64,000 nucleotides of DNA. Origin: Mansonella perstans. Its lineage: Eukaryota; Nematoda; Chromadorea; Rhabditida; Onchocercidae. The stretch's first letter is position 1; each line of letters opens with the position of its first letter. The translations under genes and the position numbers were made by a program. The DNA lies in contig JBAMDO010000564.1 in assembly GCA_037074765.1 (NCBI GenBank), positions 124,001-188,000 on the forward strand, in the 5' to 3' direction. Below the pieces are notes generated by a model. The model had not been told where the DNA came from. It saw only the letters and a list, made by a program, of their open reading frames with translations, and searched no databases. This document shows positions 1 through 11,656 of the stretch, piece after piece.

Positions 1-409
1 CTTCAAATACACGGAAAAAAAATTACACAGGATTCAGATTCGAAATACACGGATCTTTGGTCATGAATTAAGTCCCTCTTCATTAATTTAAAATTTAAAA
101 GTTTTAAGTATTTCTTAGAACAGAAGTCCATCACAGTGCTTCAGCATATATGTCAAGTCAAAGTAAAAATGTTCTGTAAATAAGGCAAGCAAGAGTAAAA
201 TTTTATATCAAAAATTGACGAAAGATTTCGAATTTTCACTTAAATCCAGTTCGGAAACAAAAAACTCATTAAAATAAGTACTGAAAAATATGGCACTGTT
301 CCCTCAATCATTAAATTGTAACATTAAACTTGGCGAGTCAACCGATATTAATATCTAGTGATGAAGTTGGCAATAGTTTCGTAATTATTGAAAATAATGA
401 TTCAAGCGA
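1..409. other. 3' flank of the co-Smad gene
   Basis: A+T-rich sequence downstream of the co-Smad stop codon, probably 3' UTR and spacer. I see no exon, repeat or RNA gene in it. Confidence 0.5.
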
Positions 410-3400
410 TCAATATTCGTTTTTTTTCAATAACTGATCCAAAAGCTGTAGTGGTCGATGAAGTTGTAATTCGACCCAACACGGTGTTTCCTTAATCGAT
501 GTACGATTGTAACCAACGCCCCATCCTTTCACAAATGATATCGATATTATACAACATACCTGAACAAAATGATAAAAATTATTTCCTCATAAAAGAAAGA
601 CATTATTCTGTTTGATGATAACCTTCTTTAAAAAAAAAAAAATTATTGCTTTTCATGAATTTTATCAAGTTTCATATCCATTACTGTGGACAGGACTTTG
701 CAGCATACCTGAAGAACCGGAAGCGTATCTCTTACACAATGTACTCAGTCTCCAGAAATACTTATTTTGCTTAATCTGCGTATTTTTTGGAGTAGCGCAA
801 AAATGAAAAAAAGTATAAAACGCTTACTCGTCTCAAATCATCAACGCCAGTCCCAACATGTTCAATCAGTGAAGATGCAATATTTGCTGGAGGAAGATAG
901 CCAGCAACCGCTGCAGCCTGTGCTACAACAGCTAAACGAGCAGATTTACTCTGATGTTCCATTTCCGCAAAAGCCCAGCGTAAATCGAAAATCTGTAATA
1001 TAGCACTTACCAAAAAATAAAAAATTAACGGTTAAGCTTATTTCAAAAAAAAAAACTACTTTACACTTTTTAACAATACATTACCAGTCTAATAGAAAAC
1101 CCAATACTTTTTATACTTTAACATAAACAATTATCTAAGTTTATTATATATCAAAACTGAAAAAAGGAATGTTACAATAATCATTTATCATTCAATATTA
1201 CTATATTTCCCATTTATATTGAACTACAACGAAAGCCCACTTTTTTGCTCGGCGAGCCAGAACAAAACTTATGTACAGTGGTACCATATTCAATATCGTT
1301 TTCAAAATCCAAGTAATAACTTCGGACGAAAACAGATTTGTGTGACAGGCATTCGAGATAAACACTGCCATTGCGCTGTGTTGAAATACGAACTCCCTTC
1401 CCGATGTGCAACCTAAACAATTACATTTTTGCATAGACTTGAAATGTAAAGTTGAAAGGCTTTAAAATCAAAAAGAAATTCAGATATTTCTAGCAGAATC
1501 ATTATTCATATAGCACAGTGAAAAAATTAGTAGCAACGGGAAAAAAGAAATGCCTTCCTTGCTTTTTCGGAAGCTTCACTTCTATGTACGTTTGATAAGG
1601 CACCCAAACAAAATCGACCATGTTTAGCTCCCGCTGGATTAACACCACCATCAATTACTACCTGTAAAAGAACACATTTGAAATTGTTTCAAAACAAATT
1701 ATAAATTTGCATATCTTTCCAACACTTTTCAAAATTATTGAATAAATTTCCAATAATTTATAACAATATTTAACATAAAAAGTCGAGTGATTATTCCGGA
1801 AGCTACCTTATGTTCGTCGTTAAAATTTATGATTTTTATCTCAAATGTGCAACAAATTGAAAAATTAAGGAAATTCCTCCTAAATTCTGAAACTCCAAAG
1901 TGCAACATACCTCTGTTCTATCCTTTCGAACTCGAAATGTTTCGCCAATTTGTGTATCTAATTCGTAATATGATATGGAACACCAATGATCAGGCACTAC
2001 AACATGCAAACTGTACAAAACACATTTTAATTTTTCCAAACAATTCTTCAGCAATACTAGTTTTTAAGTGAAAATTTGAAATAATGAGAGCAACAGCAGA
2101 ATAGAAAGTAAAGAAAAATGATACTTGGTGTAGTAGGCAAACGTACTGAATCCAAATTATCTGAAAAAAAAATGACAAAAATTAGAAAAAATCGTAAGTT
2201 CAGAAATTTGAAGCAAATAAAAGACAGCAAAGATAACAATTCGAATTGAGCAAGCAAAGAAACAAACTATGCTTACATCTACAACGGCCGACTGGATAAT
2301 TACACGAATCGTTGATTTGTTGGTAGTTAGCTGGAAAATACTTTGTGCAACTGTCTCCGGAATAGAACATCAATTATTTTAAATATCTTTGACATAGTCA
2401 TTTTGTTTTAAAAGAAGGAAAATTTAACAAATGATTTTCCAAACTCTCATGTGATCTACATTTTTCTACCAAAATGGAATTTCAAAATTGGCTAAAAACT
2501 ATTTCTCAAAACTATTGTTTAATAGTTTTCGATCACTCCAAATTATAATAAAATTAACGGAACATTCTTTTGGGAGCATTTTGCAAATGATAAAGCAGTT
2601 GGATGAATAATGAATGCACAAATTTTGAAATCATTTCATTTTTTTCCTACATCTATCAATTTTTATATAGTTTACTTAGGCATGCAAAAAAAAATTATTT
2701 GCATCCATTTGAAATTTCCATTATAAATGTTCGAAAATGCCATTACCTTGAGAATGCTCCTGATATAGATGTGCAGCGGATGAATTTGCCGCTGATAAAA
2801 CACAGTTCTGATTCAGCCAAGCATTCCGTTCGTCAGCACTGGCGCCATCGTTGGTGCCACCTTGCAACATGTTCAATGATCCAGGTGATGTTACATCACA
2901 ATATGAACTCTAAAACTGATCAATGATCAATATTCGTTAGTTCTGAAATTTTCCGGTATGTTATTACAAAGTTATCCGTGTCAAACTTATTTTCCCGAGA
3001 ATCATCTAGAGTTATTATTGCAGTATTTATACAATGGTCAATAGTTAATATTCATGGTTAATAAGAATGAGCTTATAATAATTGGTAATACAACTTTTTG
3101 CTAAATTTGAAAAATGATTTCTAATTTCATTCACTTTATAAATTTTAGGAAATCAAATGTAAATGCATTCTTCCTACCATAATTTTAGGACAAGCATAAA
3201 TTAAAGTATAATAATCAATAAAATTAACTTCCAGTAACAAAAACATGAATAAAGTTCGTAAGCATGAAATATTTTTCATTCTTTTTGCAAACAACTTACT
3301 TCAATAGGTAAAGGCTGGGCAGAAATTTGCGCCTGGGCCATTTGCCCTGGGATAATATTACTAGATAGTGGATTTACTGCAACTTGTGTTGATGATGACG

Positions 3401-6400
3401 GTACAGCTAAAGCATCCAAACGAAGAGTTGACATATCTACAAATGAAAATGACTGAAATAATAAATTATATTCTGTGCAATCAATAAAATCATAATAAAA
3501 GTAAAGCTAAATTATAATAAACAGACGCACCAATGTTTCCAATGCTTGACGATACAATCCGTTCATAGTGATATGGATTAATGCAAATTACATCCTACAA
3601 TCATACGAACTATAAATTGGAAGAAGATAATAATTTTTAACAATGAGAAAATAAATTTGAGCTTTTACTACACTAGGTACTAGCACCAAAGTTGCGATCG
3701 AACTAAAATTTTTGTGTTGAATGTTAAATTCTTCAAAAACTGATAACATTGAAATCACTGAGCAAGTTAATAATGATCCAGAAAAAATAAAATTATTTCG
3801 ACCCATGCTCTATTCTACATATTGATATTTCCTTTACCGAACATTCAACACAAAAAATATGTAACAAAATATCGGAAATTTTGAATCAATCTCATACCAT
3901 TATCTTACTAAATAGAATGACAAAACAATTTACTTTACTTCGAAACAATTAAACTGCTGAAAAAATTGCTGAAAAAGACCTGATTATCAGGTGCTACTGC
4001 ACAAATCGGTAATTTTTGCAGCTCATTTTTGTTAACATTTGGCCAACGCCAAATCCGAGCATAAACTACGTGTGGAACACCTTTTCGACCTGCAACTTGC
4101 AACCGTCCATCTAACGATCTCTGCAACAAGTTTGCGAATAAGAACAAAAAAGAATCAATACCAACAAACCCTTTTTTTACAACAGCGATTCAAATTTAAT
4201 GAAATTTAAACTCCACATGTTATCTCTTCAGAATAAAATTTAATTGTAAATGTTTCACATAATGGACAGCAAGCAATCATCCAAAACACTGAATCTCTGA
4301 CGACATAAAAAAGGTGATACTGGAAATGCAAATACTAGCTCTCGAAAACGGCTTATGATAGCTTTTTTTTGCTTCAATCTACCCTCAGATTAAACTGTTT
4401 CTACTGTGGCAGTAACACTAAAATGAATGAACCTGGATAGTAACACAAGATGTTGGTTGTTTTCCAGCCGATGTTACAGCAGTAATTAGATTTTCCAATT
4501 CATTACGTTTATCTTTCAACTTCTTTACTAAACTTTCGATTGCTTTTCGAACAAATTCAGCATCTTCACCACCCTGAAAATATATTCTAATTAGTCCAAT
4601 ACAGAATTATTATTTTCTACAGTATATAATTATTTTTTACAAAGTTCAATTCCCTTTACAACCATATTGTTAACATTTTCAAGAAAATATCCTAGCAATA
4701 AATGTTTAAAAATGATAAAAATTTGTGTCAGTATCTTGCAATTTATGAAAAAAATTAAAATTTCGGAAACTGCATAAAAATTTGTTAATGAAGTTAAAGT
4801 GATCGAGCAAATTAAATGAGTAAATGTAGAAAATATTTGAAACCAAAAATACAGTGGATATCGGAAGAAAAGTCTTGATATTACTTACACTTTTTAAACT
4901 TATCAACAGACAAATGATAAACCTGCTGATAGCACTGTAGAACGTGAGCAATTTGAGCACATGGATCAGCAGCAGATGCAGTACTATGATGTGATGAGGA
5001 TGGTACAGGATGACCGGAATAATCATTATGCTGATGTGGAACATTCAGAATCACTGTTTTATCTATCATCTGCAACATTATCATGCTTTCTTATCGGTGA
5101 TAAAAAATTGTATTAAGAATTCGTGACAAAATGGGAAGCATAAAACATACCGGCATATTTTTCATTTGTTAAAATTCGACGTAGAAGCTCCATTTTGAAC
5201 AATTAATTTAGATATTATTAAATTTTATTCCGAGACAATCATAAATTGCAGAACTAGTAAAATTAATGCATGGAAGTAACACTGAGTATCACATGATCAT
5301 TTCAAAATGATAGCAGAAAGATTAAGTTGCACAGATATTTCTTGCAGAAAATTTAGGAAATGAGGACAAGGAGAATAAAACTAAGAGCAAGCAGTACCGA
5401 ATACTTTACTCACCGGTGGATGCATATTATGCATAGCTTGGACTGGTTGATACTCGTAGAAATTTGGTGAAAACGGTACAGCGCTAGGTAATATTTGTCT
5501 CATTCCAGCTGCAATCGCTACACTGTCTGAATAATGCTGTATCGTAGGAACACCGTGTTGCTAAATTTTTGAAAAGAATAATATGTAACTGTAATATTGA
5601 ATTCGAAATGATATTTTTGATCATATATTTTGGAATTGAAGTTTTAAAGTAATTTCTTTTGCTATAACATTACTGGGCCAGATTTACAAAGTTATGACAA
5701 AATATAATTTTCTCTTAAATAACAGCAACCAAAAAGAAACCTAAACATTCGGAAACTTAAATTTCCGAACTTACCGGATGTATTTGTTGTTGTCGCATGA
5801 AAATTTGCTGTTGTTGCTGCTGTTGCTGTTGTATTATAGCTGGAACATTTGCAATATTTCCTGAAATTCATTTCCATCTTATTTAGCAAACAATTTAATG
5901 CTACAGATCACCTCAAGAATAAATCTATCAGTAGGTCCTTTAAAAAAACCTGAAATGGAGCGGAAAATGTGCTAATTTTCTAGTTTTCTTTCTCTAAACT
6001 ATGAACTTGTGCAACTTTATTGTAGTTCTTGCTGTACAAACAAGAAATGATATACAATTTTGGCTAAAATGTAAGAAGTACTCTTTTAAAGTGAAAAGTA
6101 CTTTTTTAATATGAGAAGTTCTCTTTTACTCTAATAAGTACTCTTTTACTTCTAATACTTATAAAACGGTAGTCGTGCATAATTCTATAGCATTATATCA
6201 ATTGGAAAGTTTCTTATTAGCTATCAGAATTAATTTTAATTTCAATTAATAAACATTTTCGAGTATATCGAAAATGGAATAAAATGATGACATGAATAAA
6301 AACAAAAGTGTATATTGAAATAACAAATTCGACATTTATTATGGGAAATAAAACCTGGCATTTGTGTACGCAATATTTGTTGTTGTTGCTGTTGTTGATG

Positions 6401-6544
6401 ATGAATCAATCCACCATCGGTACCATCCAAAAACCCGTTAAAAAACTGCACTGGAACACAAGCCGTATTGGTAGTTGTGGTAGTAGCATTAACCATAGGT
6501 AAGGTACTTTGTTGTTGATGTATTAAACCACCTGCATTTATCAT
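410..6544 (-). CDS. SMAD4: Smad4-type co-Smad (SMA-4/DAF-3 class), 16 coding exons
   Basis: Nuclear TGF-beta/BMP signal transducer that partners receptor Smads. Coding exons on the complement: 6355-6544, 5775-5860, 5414-5560, 4923-5069, 4433-4573, 3980-4120, 3531-3594, 3300-3436, 2747-2909, 2277-2330, 2124-2160, 1911-2010, 1558-1661, 1241-1412, 828-992, 410-559; they sum to 1998 nt (665 residues). The N-terminus is Gln-rich. MH1 covers about residues 176-305 and keeps the DNA-binding hairpin ([15 protein letters not shown]) and the zinc ligands ([15 protein letters not shown]). MH2 starts near PDHWCSI (about 442) and has [33 protein letters not shown] and ETPCW. The C-terminus is LLKKNEY with no SSXS, as expected of a co-Smad. 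The start MINAGGL is the most upstream plausible ATG in exon 1; further 5' exons are possible. SMA-4 versus DAF-3 cannot be settled here. The donors of exons 2124-2160 and 1558-1661 are irregular (see findings). Confidence 0.93.
643..708 (-). other. Possible alternative terminal exon of the co-Smad
   Basis: A cttcag acceptor is followed by gtatgctg, nearly the same as the start of the main last exon (cttcag-like acceptor, then gtatgttg). It is in phase with exon 828-992 and gives 21 residues (VCCKVLS...) before TAA at 643-645. Using it would replace the conserved FVKGWG...ETPCW end of MH2 with an unrelated tail. It may be a real alternative exon or a decoy acceptor; the sequence alone does not decide. 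Confidence 0.3.
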
Positions 6545-6740
6545 TTTCTTTCCAATTATCCTTGAAAATGTTACTGACAATTATTGACTGAGAAAAAATT
6601 ATTTTCTATATATCTCAAAAACCGTTTAAAAAGATATTTGGGAGACAATCTCATTTGAGATGATACAGCCAAAATTATGAAACTATGAATAAAAGATATA
6701 AATTGAACTACGATAAAGATTACGCTCAATAAAACGAGAG

Positions 6741-6872
6741 AACGTAGAAGTTTGACCTTTAAAAAAATCGAAAGAACGTAGAAGTTTGACCTTTAAAAAA
6801 ATCGAAAGAACTTAGAAGTTTGACCTTTAAAAAAATCGAAAGAACTTAGAAGTTTGACCCTTAAAAAAATCG
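6741..6872. repeat. 34-bp tandem repeat, about 4 copies
   Basis: Unit begins aacgtagaagtttgaccttt and continues into an A-run ending atcgaaag. Copies start near 6741, 6775, 6809 and 6843. The first two have aacgtag and the last two aacttag; the fourth has ttgaccc. It sits about 200 bp upstream of the co-Smad start codon. Confidence 0.9.
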
Positions 6873-7716
6873 ATGTAAGAGGTCAAGTTAAATATATTAC
6901 AAATTTGGGAAATATAATTCATATTTCTGTATCTTTAATTTTAAAGAAAAATGTTAACATCATCAAACTAAAGATTTAACGTTTTTCCCAGTATATTTCA
7001 TACCTTTAAAGTATATAAAAGATAAAGCAATAAAGCATTTAACAGTTTTGATATTTGGAAACAGATTTAAATAAAAAAGCTAAGTTGAATTAATCAATAA
7101 TCAAACTTATTTAATCGTAACTAAAAATTTATTTATTCTCTTCCGTTAACCTAATAATAACACAAACATTTATTGTTGCAGCAACGTATTTGTAAATTGA
7201 TACGTGAACAACAATAAACATCATTCATATTGTTATAATGCCATATAGATAGACAAATAGACAGACACGTACGTATAAACTTGTAATCACTGATAATTTG
7301 TAGTTAGCGATGATAATAACATTTAATTCTAGAACAATATGAGCGAAAGAAACAAGAAGAACGGATTGAAACTTTGTTGTAATTTTGAAAAAAAAAAACG
7401 AAATAGAAGAAAAAAAGAATGAAAATAAGAAGCCGAAATGGACTAAAAAAGAAGAAATGAACGGTAATAATTTAACTAATTAACCACCTGACTAATTGAC
7501 ATACTTAAGACAAAAACAAATGAATGATGGCAATAATCAAAGTGTCGGTATGTAATTATTAGACAAATGAGAATTTATAGCAACTTTCAAATTGGATCAG
7601 CGATCACAGGTACTATTAGTGGTGAGAGGTGACAATGAAGATGACAACGATGATAATGAGAATAATGATAACAATGATAGTGATGTACAGGAAACAGTGA
7701 TGATAGTAAGTGATAG

Positions 7717-8262
7717 CAATAATGGTTGTGTGGTGATGGATTATGATAATGATAATAGATCATAGTTGTAGTAATAGCAATAGCGGTTGTTTGGTGATGG
7801 ATTATGATAATGATAATAGATCATAGTTGTAGTAATAGCAATAGCGGTTGTTTGGTGATGGATTATGATAATGATAATAGATCATAGTTGTAGTGATAGC
7901 AATAGAGGTTGTTTGGTGATGGATTATGATAATGATAATAGATCATAGTTGTAGTAATAGCAATAGAGGTTGTTTGGTGATGGATTATGATAATGATAAT
8001 AGATCATAGTTGTAGTGATAGCAATAGAGGTTGTTTGGTGATGGATTATGATAATGATAATAGATCATAGTTGTAGTAATAGCAATAGCGGTTGTTTGGT
8101 GATGGATTATGATAATGATAATAGATCATAGTTGTAGTGATAGCAATAGCGGTTGTTTGGTGATGGATTATGATAATGATAATAGATCATAGTTGTAGTG
8201 ATAACAATAGCGGTTGTTTGGTGATGGATTATGATAATGATAATGGATCATAGTTGTAGTGG
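7717..8262. repeat. 61-bp minisatellite, about 9 copies
   Basis: Copies begin at the gatcatagttgtagt motif at 7758, 7819, 7880, 7941, 8002, 8063, 8124, 8185 and 8246, an exact 61-base step, with a degenerate partial copy at the left end. Copies differ at a few sites: taatag or tgatag, and agcgg or agagg. The flanks (7620-7720 and 8262-8300) are rich in gat/gataat, from which the array probably arose. The period is not a multiple of three and no ORF spans it. Confidence 0.93.
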
Positions 8263-8611
8263 TGATAGTGATAATGATAATGATACAATGATAACAGTAG
8301 TAGTAATGGGAGAGAAGTACAAGAGAGAGAAGGCAATGTAATGATGGTCGTTTGGGTGGAATGAGATGATGATTGATTTGTAAATTTATTTGTTCCGCAA
8401 TAGAGGGAAAAGATGCAAAAGAAGTAAAATGAGGGAAAATATATAAGGAAAGGATGAGAGAGTTAGAGATGTAAAAGAAAAGAGAAAAAGGGTAAGAAAC
8501 ATTAATGATAATAATGTATGGACATCATTATTGTAGAAGAAGTGAGAGAATAGTTGTTGTACATATTGCTGTTTAGTTACTCTTAACATATGCAAGCAAT
8601 ATTTGCAGTAA

Positions 8612-8681
8612 TTTGTATTAAAATACTTAAATAATAATTAATTTATTTGTATTAAAATACTTAAATAATGATTAATTTATT
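8612..8681. repeat. 35-bp direct duplication in A+T-rich DNA
   Basis: Two adjacent copies of a unit starting atttgtattaaaatactt and ending attaatttatt, differing at one base (ataatt versus atgatt). The following 500 bp (to about 9150) holds many degenerate copies of attattctattagtattac-like words. Confidence 0.7.
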
Positions 8682-9313
8682 CTATTCCATTATCAATTTT
8701 TTAATAATTAATTATGTTTTGTTGAATTTGTATGATAATTGATAACTTTTTTTCAACAGAATAAACATAAAAAAATATGGTAATTATTTTTAATTGAATG
8801 ATAATTATTTTTATGGTAATTATTTTTAATTATTATTCTATTAGTATTACTATTAATTGAAACTAATTATTCTATTGATATCACTATAACAAACAATAAT
8901 TATTTATTGTATTTTAATTATTTAATGAGCATAACAATAATTATGTTTATTTTTGATCTAATTATTCTACTAGTATTACTATAATATATAATGATTATTG
9001 ATTGTGTAATTATTTTAGTTACTGCATGCATTACAATAATGCTATTGTAATTAAGTTAATATAGTTATTGTAAAAATATTATGGTAACAGTAGTAGTAAC
9101 TGCTTATTGTATGAGTATTACTATAACAATATTACTATGATATTATATTTATACCTGTCCTGAAATTAATTACATTGTCTATTTAAACTAAATGGAAATT
9201 CAATTAGAAAACAATTTAATTAAGCTATCCATCACGAAAAAAACACACCCGAAAGCTTCTGAATAATGGAAAAAATTGTAGTTTCTCTCCATCCAATCAA
9301 CCATCCAGATGTA

Positions 9314-9315
9314 CA

Positions 9316-9357
<42 letters not shown>

Positions 9358-9411
9358 CAGACACAACACACACACACACACATGCACACATGCACACACA
9401 TGTACACACAT
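9314..9411. repeat. (CA)n microsatellite
   Basis: A long CA run, interrupted by aacagacaa and then by spaced catgcacaca words. Open frames on both strands across it (His-Thr on plus, Cys-Val on minus) are artefacts of the dinucleotide. Confidence 0.95.
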
Positions 9412-11519
9412 ATATCCCCTGATCGATTCTATTAAAACGATGCAGCTAGTTGTGTTTTGTTTTCATTGTTAAATTTAATTTAACAAATTTTACTTTTTAT
9501 TTTACTTTTCATTGTTTTTTTATTTCAAATTTCATTCCTATACACTACAAAATTGTCCGTTCGCTACTTGCAGTAAATTTCACATCTGTCTGTTTATCAT
9601 AAGTTTCAATAAAATACCATTCGTATTGTTGTTATGAAATGATAATGCAAATACAGTAATAGTAATAATAGTCAACAATTGATTGCTACAAAATTATTAT
9701 TATTTCTCAATTTTTAACTTTTTTTATTTGTAATGCAAAATTTAATTTGTAACTCGAAAATATACTATCATATGTTGCTAGTAAAAGCAATAAAATTTTG
9801 AGGAAAAAAAAATAATTAAAATCTTTGAAAAATTTTGCACTAAGCTAATATGAAGAGATATACTGAAAAAAGTAATTGAGCTTAGGAAATTTAAATTAGT
9901 GACATAAAATATTTATTGAATTTTCATAAATAAATTAGCATTAAAAGGTCAAGAAAGCATAAAAGATAGAGATGAAAGAGGAGGAAAGCACTAGAAAACG
10001 ATACTATGAATGGAAGTTTGAGATTTTGAATAAAAACTAGAAAAAATGTAATTCAGTTACATCCTTTGAGATATTCCAGTGATTCAATGATACCGTTTCA
10101 TTCCAATATCTTCTTGTTTAATTTTAAAAATTACACTGATTTGACAACAATAAAATACGAAGTAAATCAAGTTATCACAATGATATAAAGTCGAAAAAAG
10201 AGATCAGAAATTTTTGTAATTTCAACGAATGCGAAAAGTGAACTATTTGCAGTAAATGATCGTTTTCCTTTTACTTTTTTTTATTCATTTTCAATAAAAC
10301 TTTTTCCTCTCTTATAAACATTTCAACGAGTTTTTATTTAAAATGAGAATGGATCCATTCTGTGTGTTTTCCCTCTTCCATATTTTTTTGTATTTAATTA
10401 ACTGATCACTAGTATGCAATTAAATTAATACAAATAATGTCAGATTTAAAACAAATAATAATTTTTGGTAATACTTTTTGTTTACAAAAAAACAAATAAA
10501 GAAAAACGCAATGTTAAGATAATGAATGAATAGTTTTTTAATTTAATTTTTCAATTAAAATATTGCAATTTATCTTGTTAATTTACATTGCCAAGGTATT
10601 GCATTCATCCATCAAACAGAGCTCGAATTAATTTTTTACTTTCGACAGAATAAATCTTGTACTAATGTAACCGTAAACAAAATACATGTCTAATACACTG
10701 AATAAATAAGTAGATGGATGATTGATAGTTTTAATCAAAAGTATTTCAAAAGCAATTATTTTTAATGAAAACAAATAATTGAATAAAATTTTGATCAATC
10801 AGCTACTGATAAGAAAAGTAACAAATGCAAAAAAGCAACAGACAACAACAAACAAAATAGTTCAAAATAATTTAAGCAAAAAACGCGCAATAGAAAGAAG
10901 AAAAGAAAAAACTTTTTGGCTTAAGAAAATTTGCTTTGGTAGAAATGTGTGATAATCATACTTATCATTTATTTAACGGATAACTGAAAAAAAAAATATC
11001 AATCATTTCTAAGAATTTCCTTCCATTCTCGTTCATTTCAAAAATTACTTCGTATTGAAATAATTATGCAGGTGTAATTATTACTGTTGTTGTTGCTGAA
11101 ATTGTTTAAAACAATGCGATGAAATAGATCAACAGTACAATAAAGTATTGGAAAGAAAGGCATTTTGCTTTTTCCAGAAAAAATGCTAACAGCTCGATGA
11201 TAGATCATTTTTATTCTTGCTTCCCGAAGAATTTCGTTGATTCAGCTAATGATAGACAGACCGATAGGTAGTTGAGAGCAAAGCATTATTCTTTTCCTAT
11301 TTGAAAAATAAAGGAAAAGATGAAGAATTTTTTTTCAATATTTCATTTTCAAATGCCGAATCTGTTAACAAAAACATCACATTGCTACGTTATGCAGTAA
11401 ATGTAAAATCATTATATTCTGGATGATAAATAGTATTAATGTAACTACTGGAAATATTAAGGAATTGATGGTAAGCATGATAATGACCGTTATAATCATT
11501 ATTATTGCAATGATGGTGA

Positions 11520-11656
11520 CGGCAGATAATTAACAATGATAATAATAATGATAATATTAATACTAATGATGATAACAATAGTAATAATAATAATAATAGT
11601 AATAATAATAATATCAATAATAACAATAACAATAATAATAATAATAAATAATAATA
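11520..11656. repeat. ATA/AAT-type microsatellite
   Basis: Imperfect aat/ataat and gat trinucleotide tract on the plus strand; the minus strand reads as a Leu-rich open frame with no gene support. Confidence 0.85.

Noticed and set aside
5148..5193. Minus-strand ATG segment ([14 protein letters not shown]) followed by a good gtatgt donor in a co-Smad intron
   Set aside because: Its end phase would create an early stop when joined to the next exon (5069), and the flanking exons already join in frame without it.
9200..9472. His/Thr and Cys/Val open frames
   Set aside because: Translation of a CA dinucleotide repeat.
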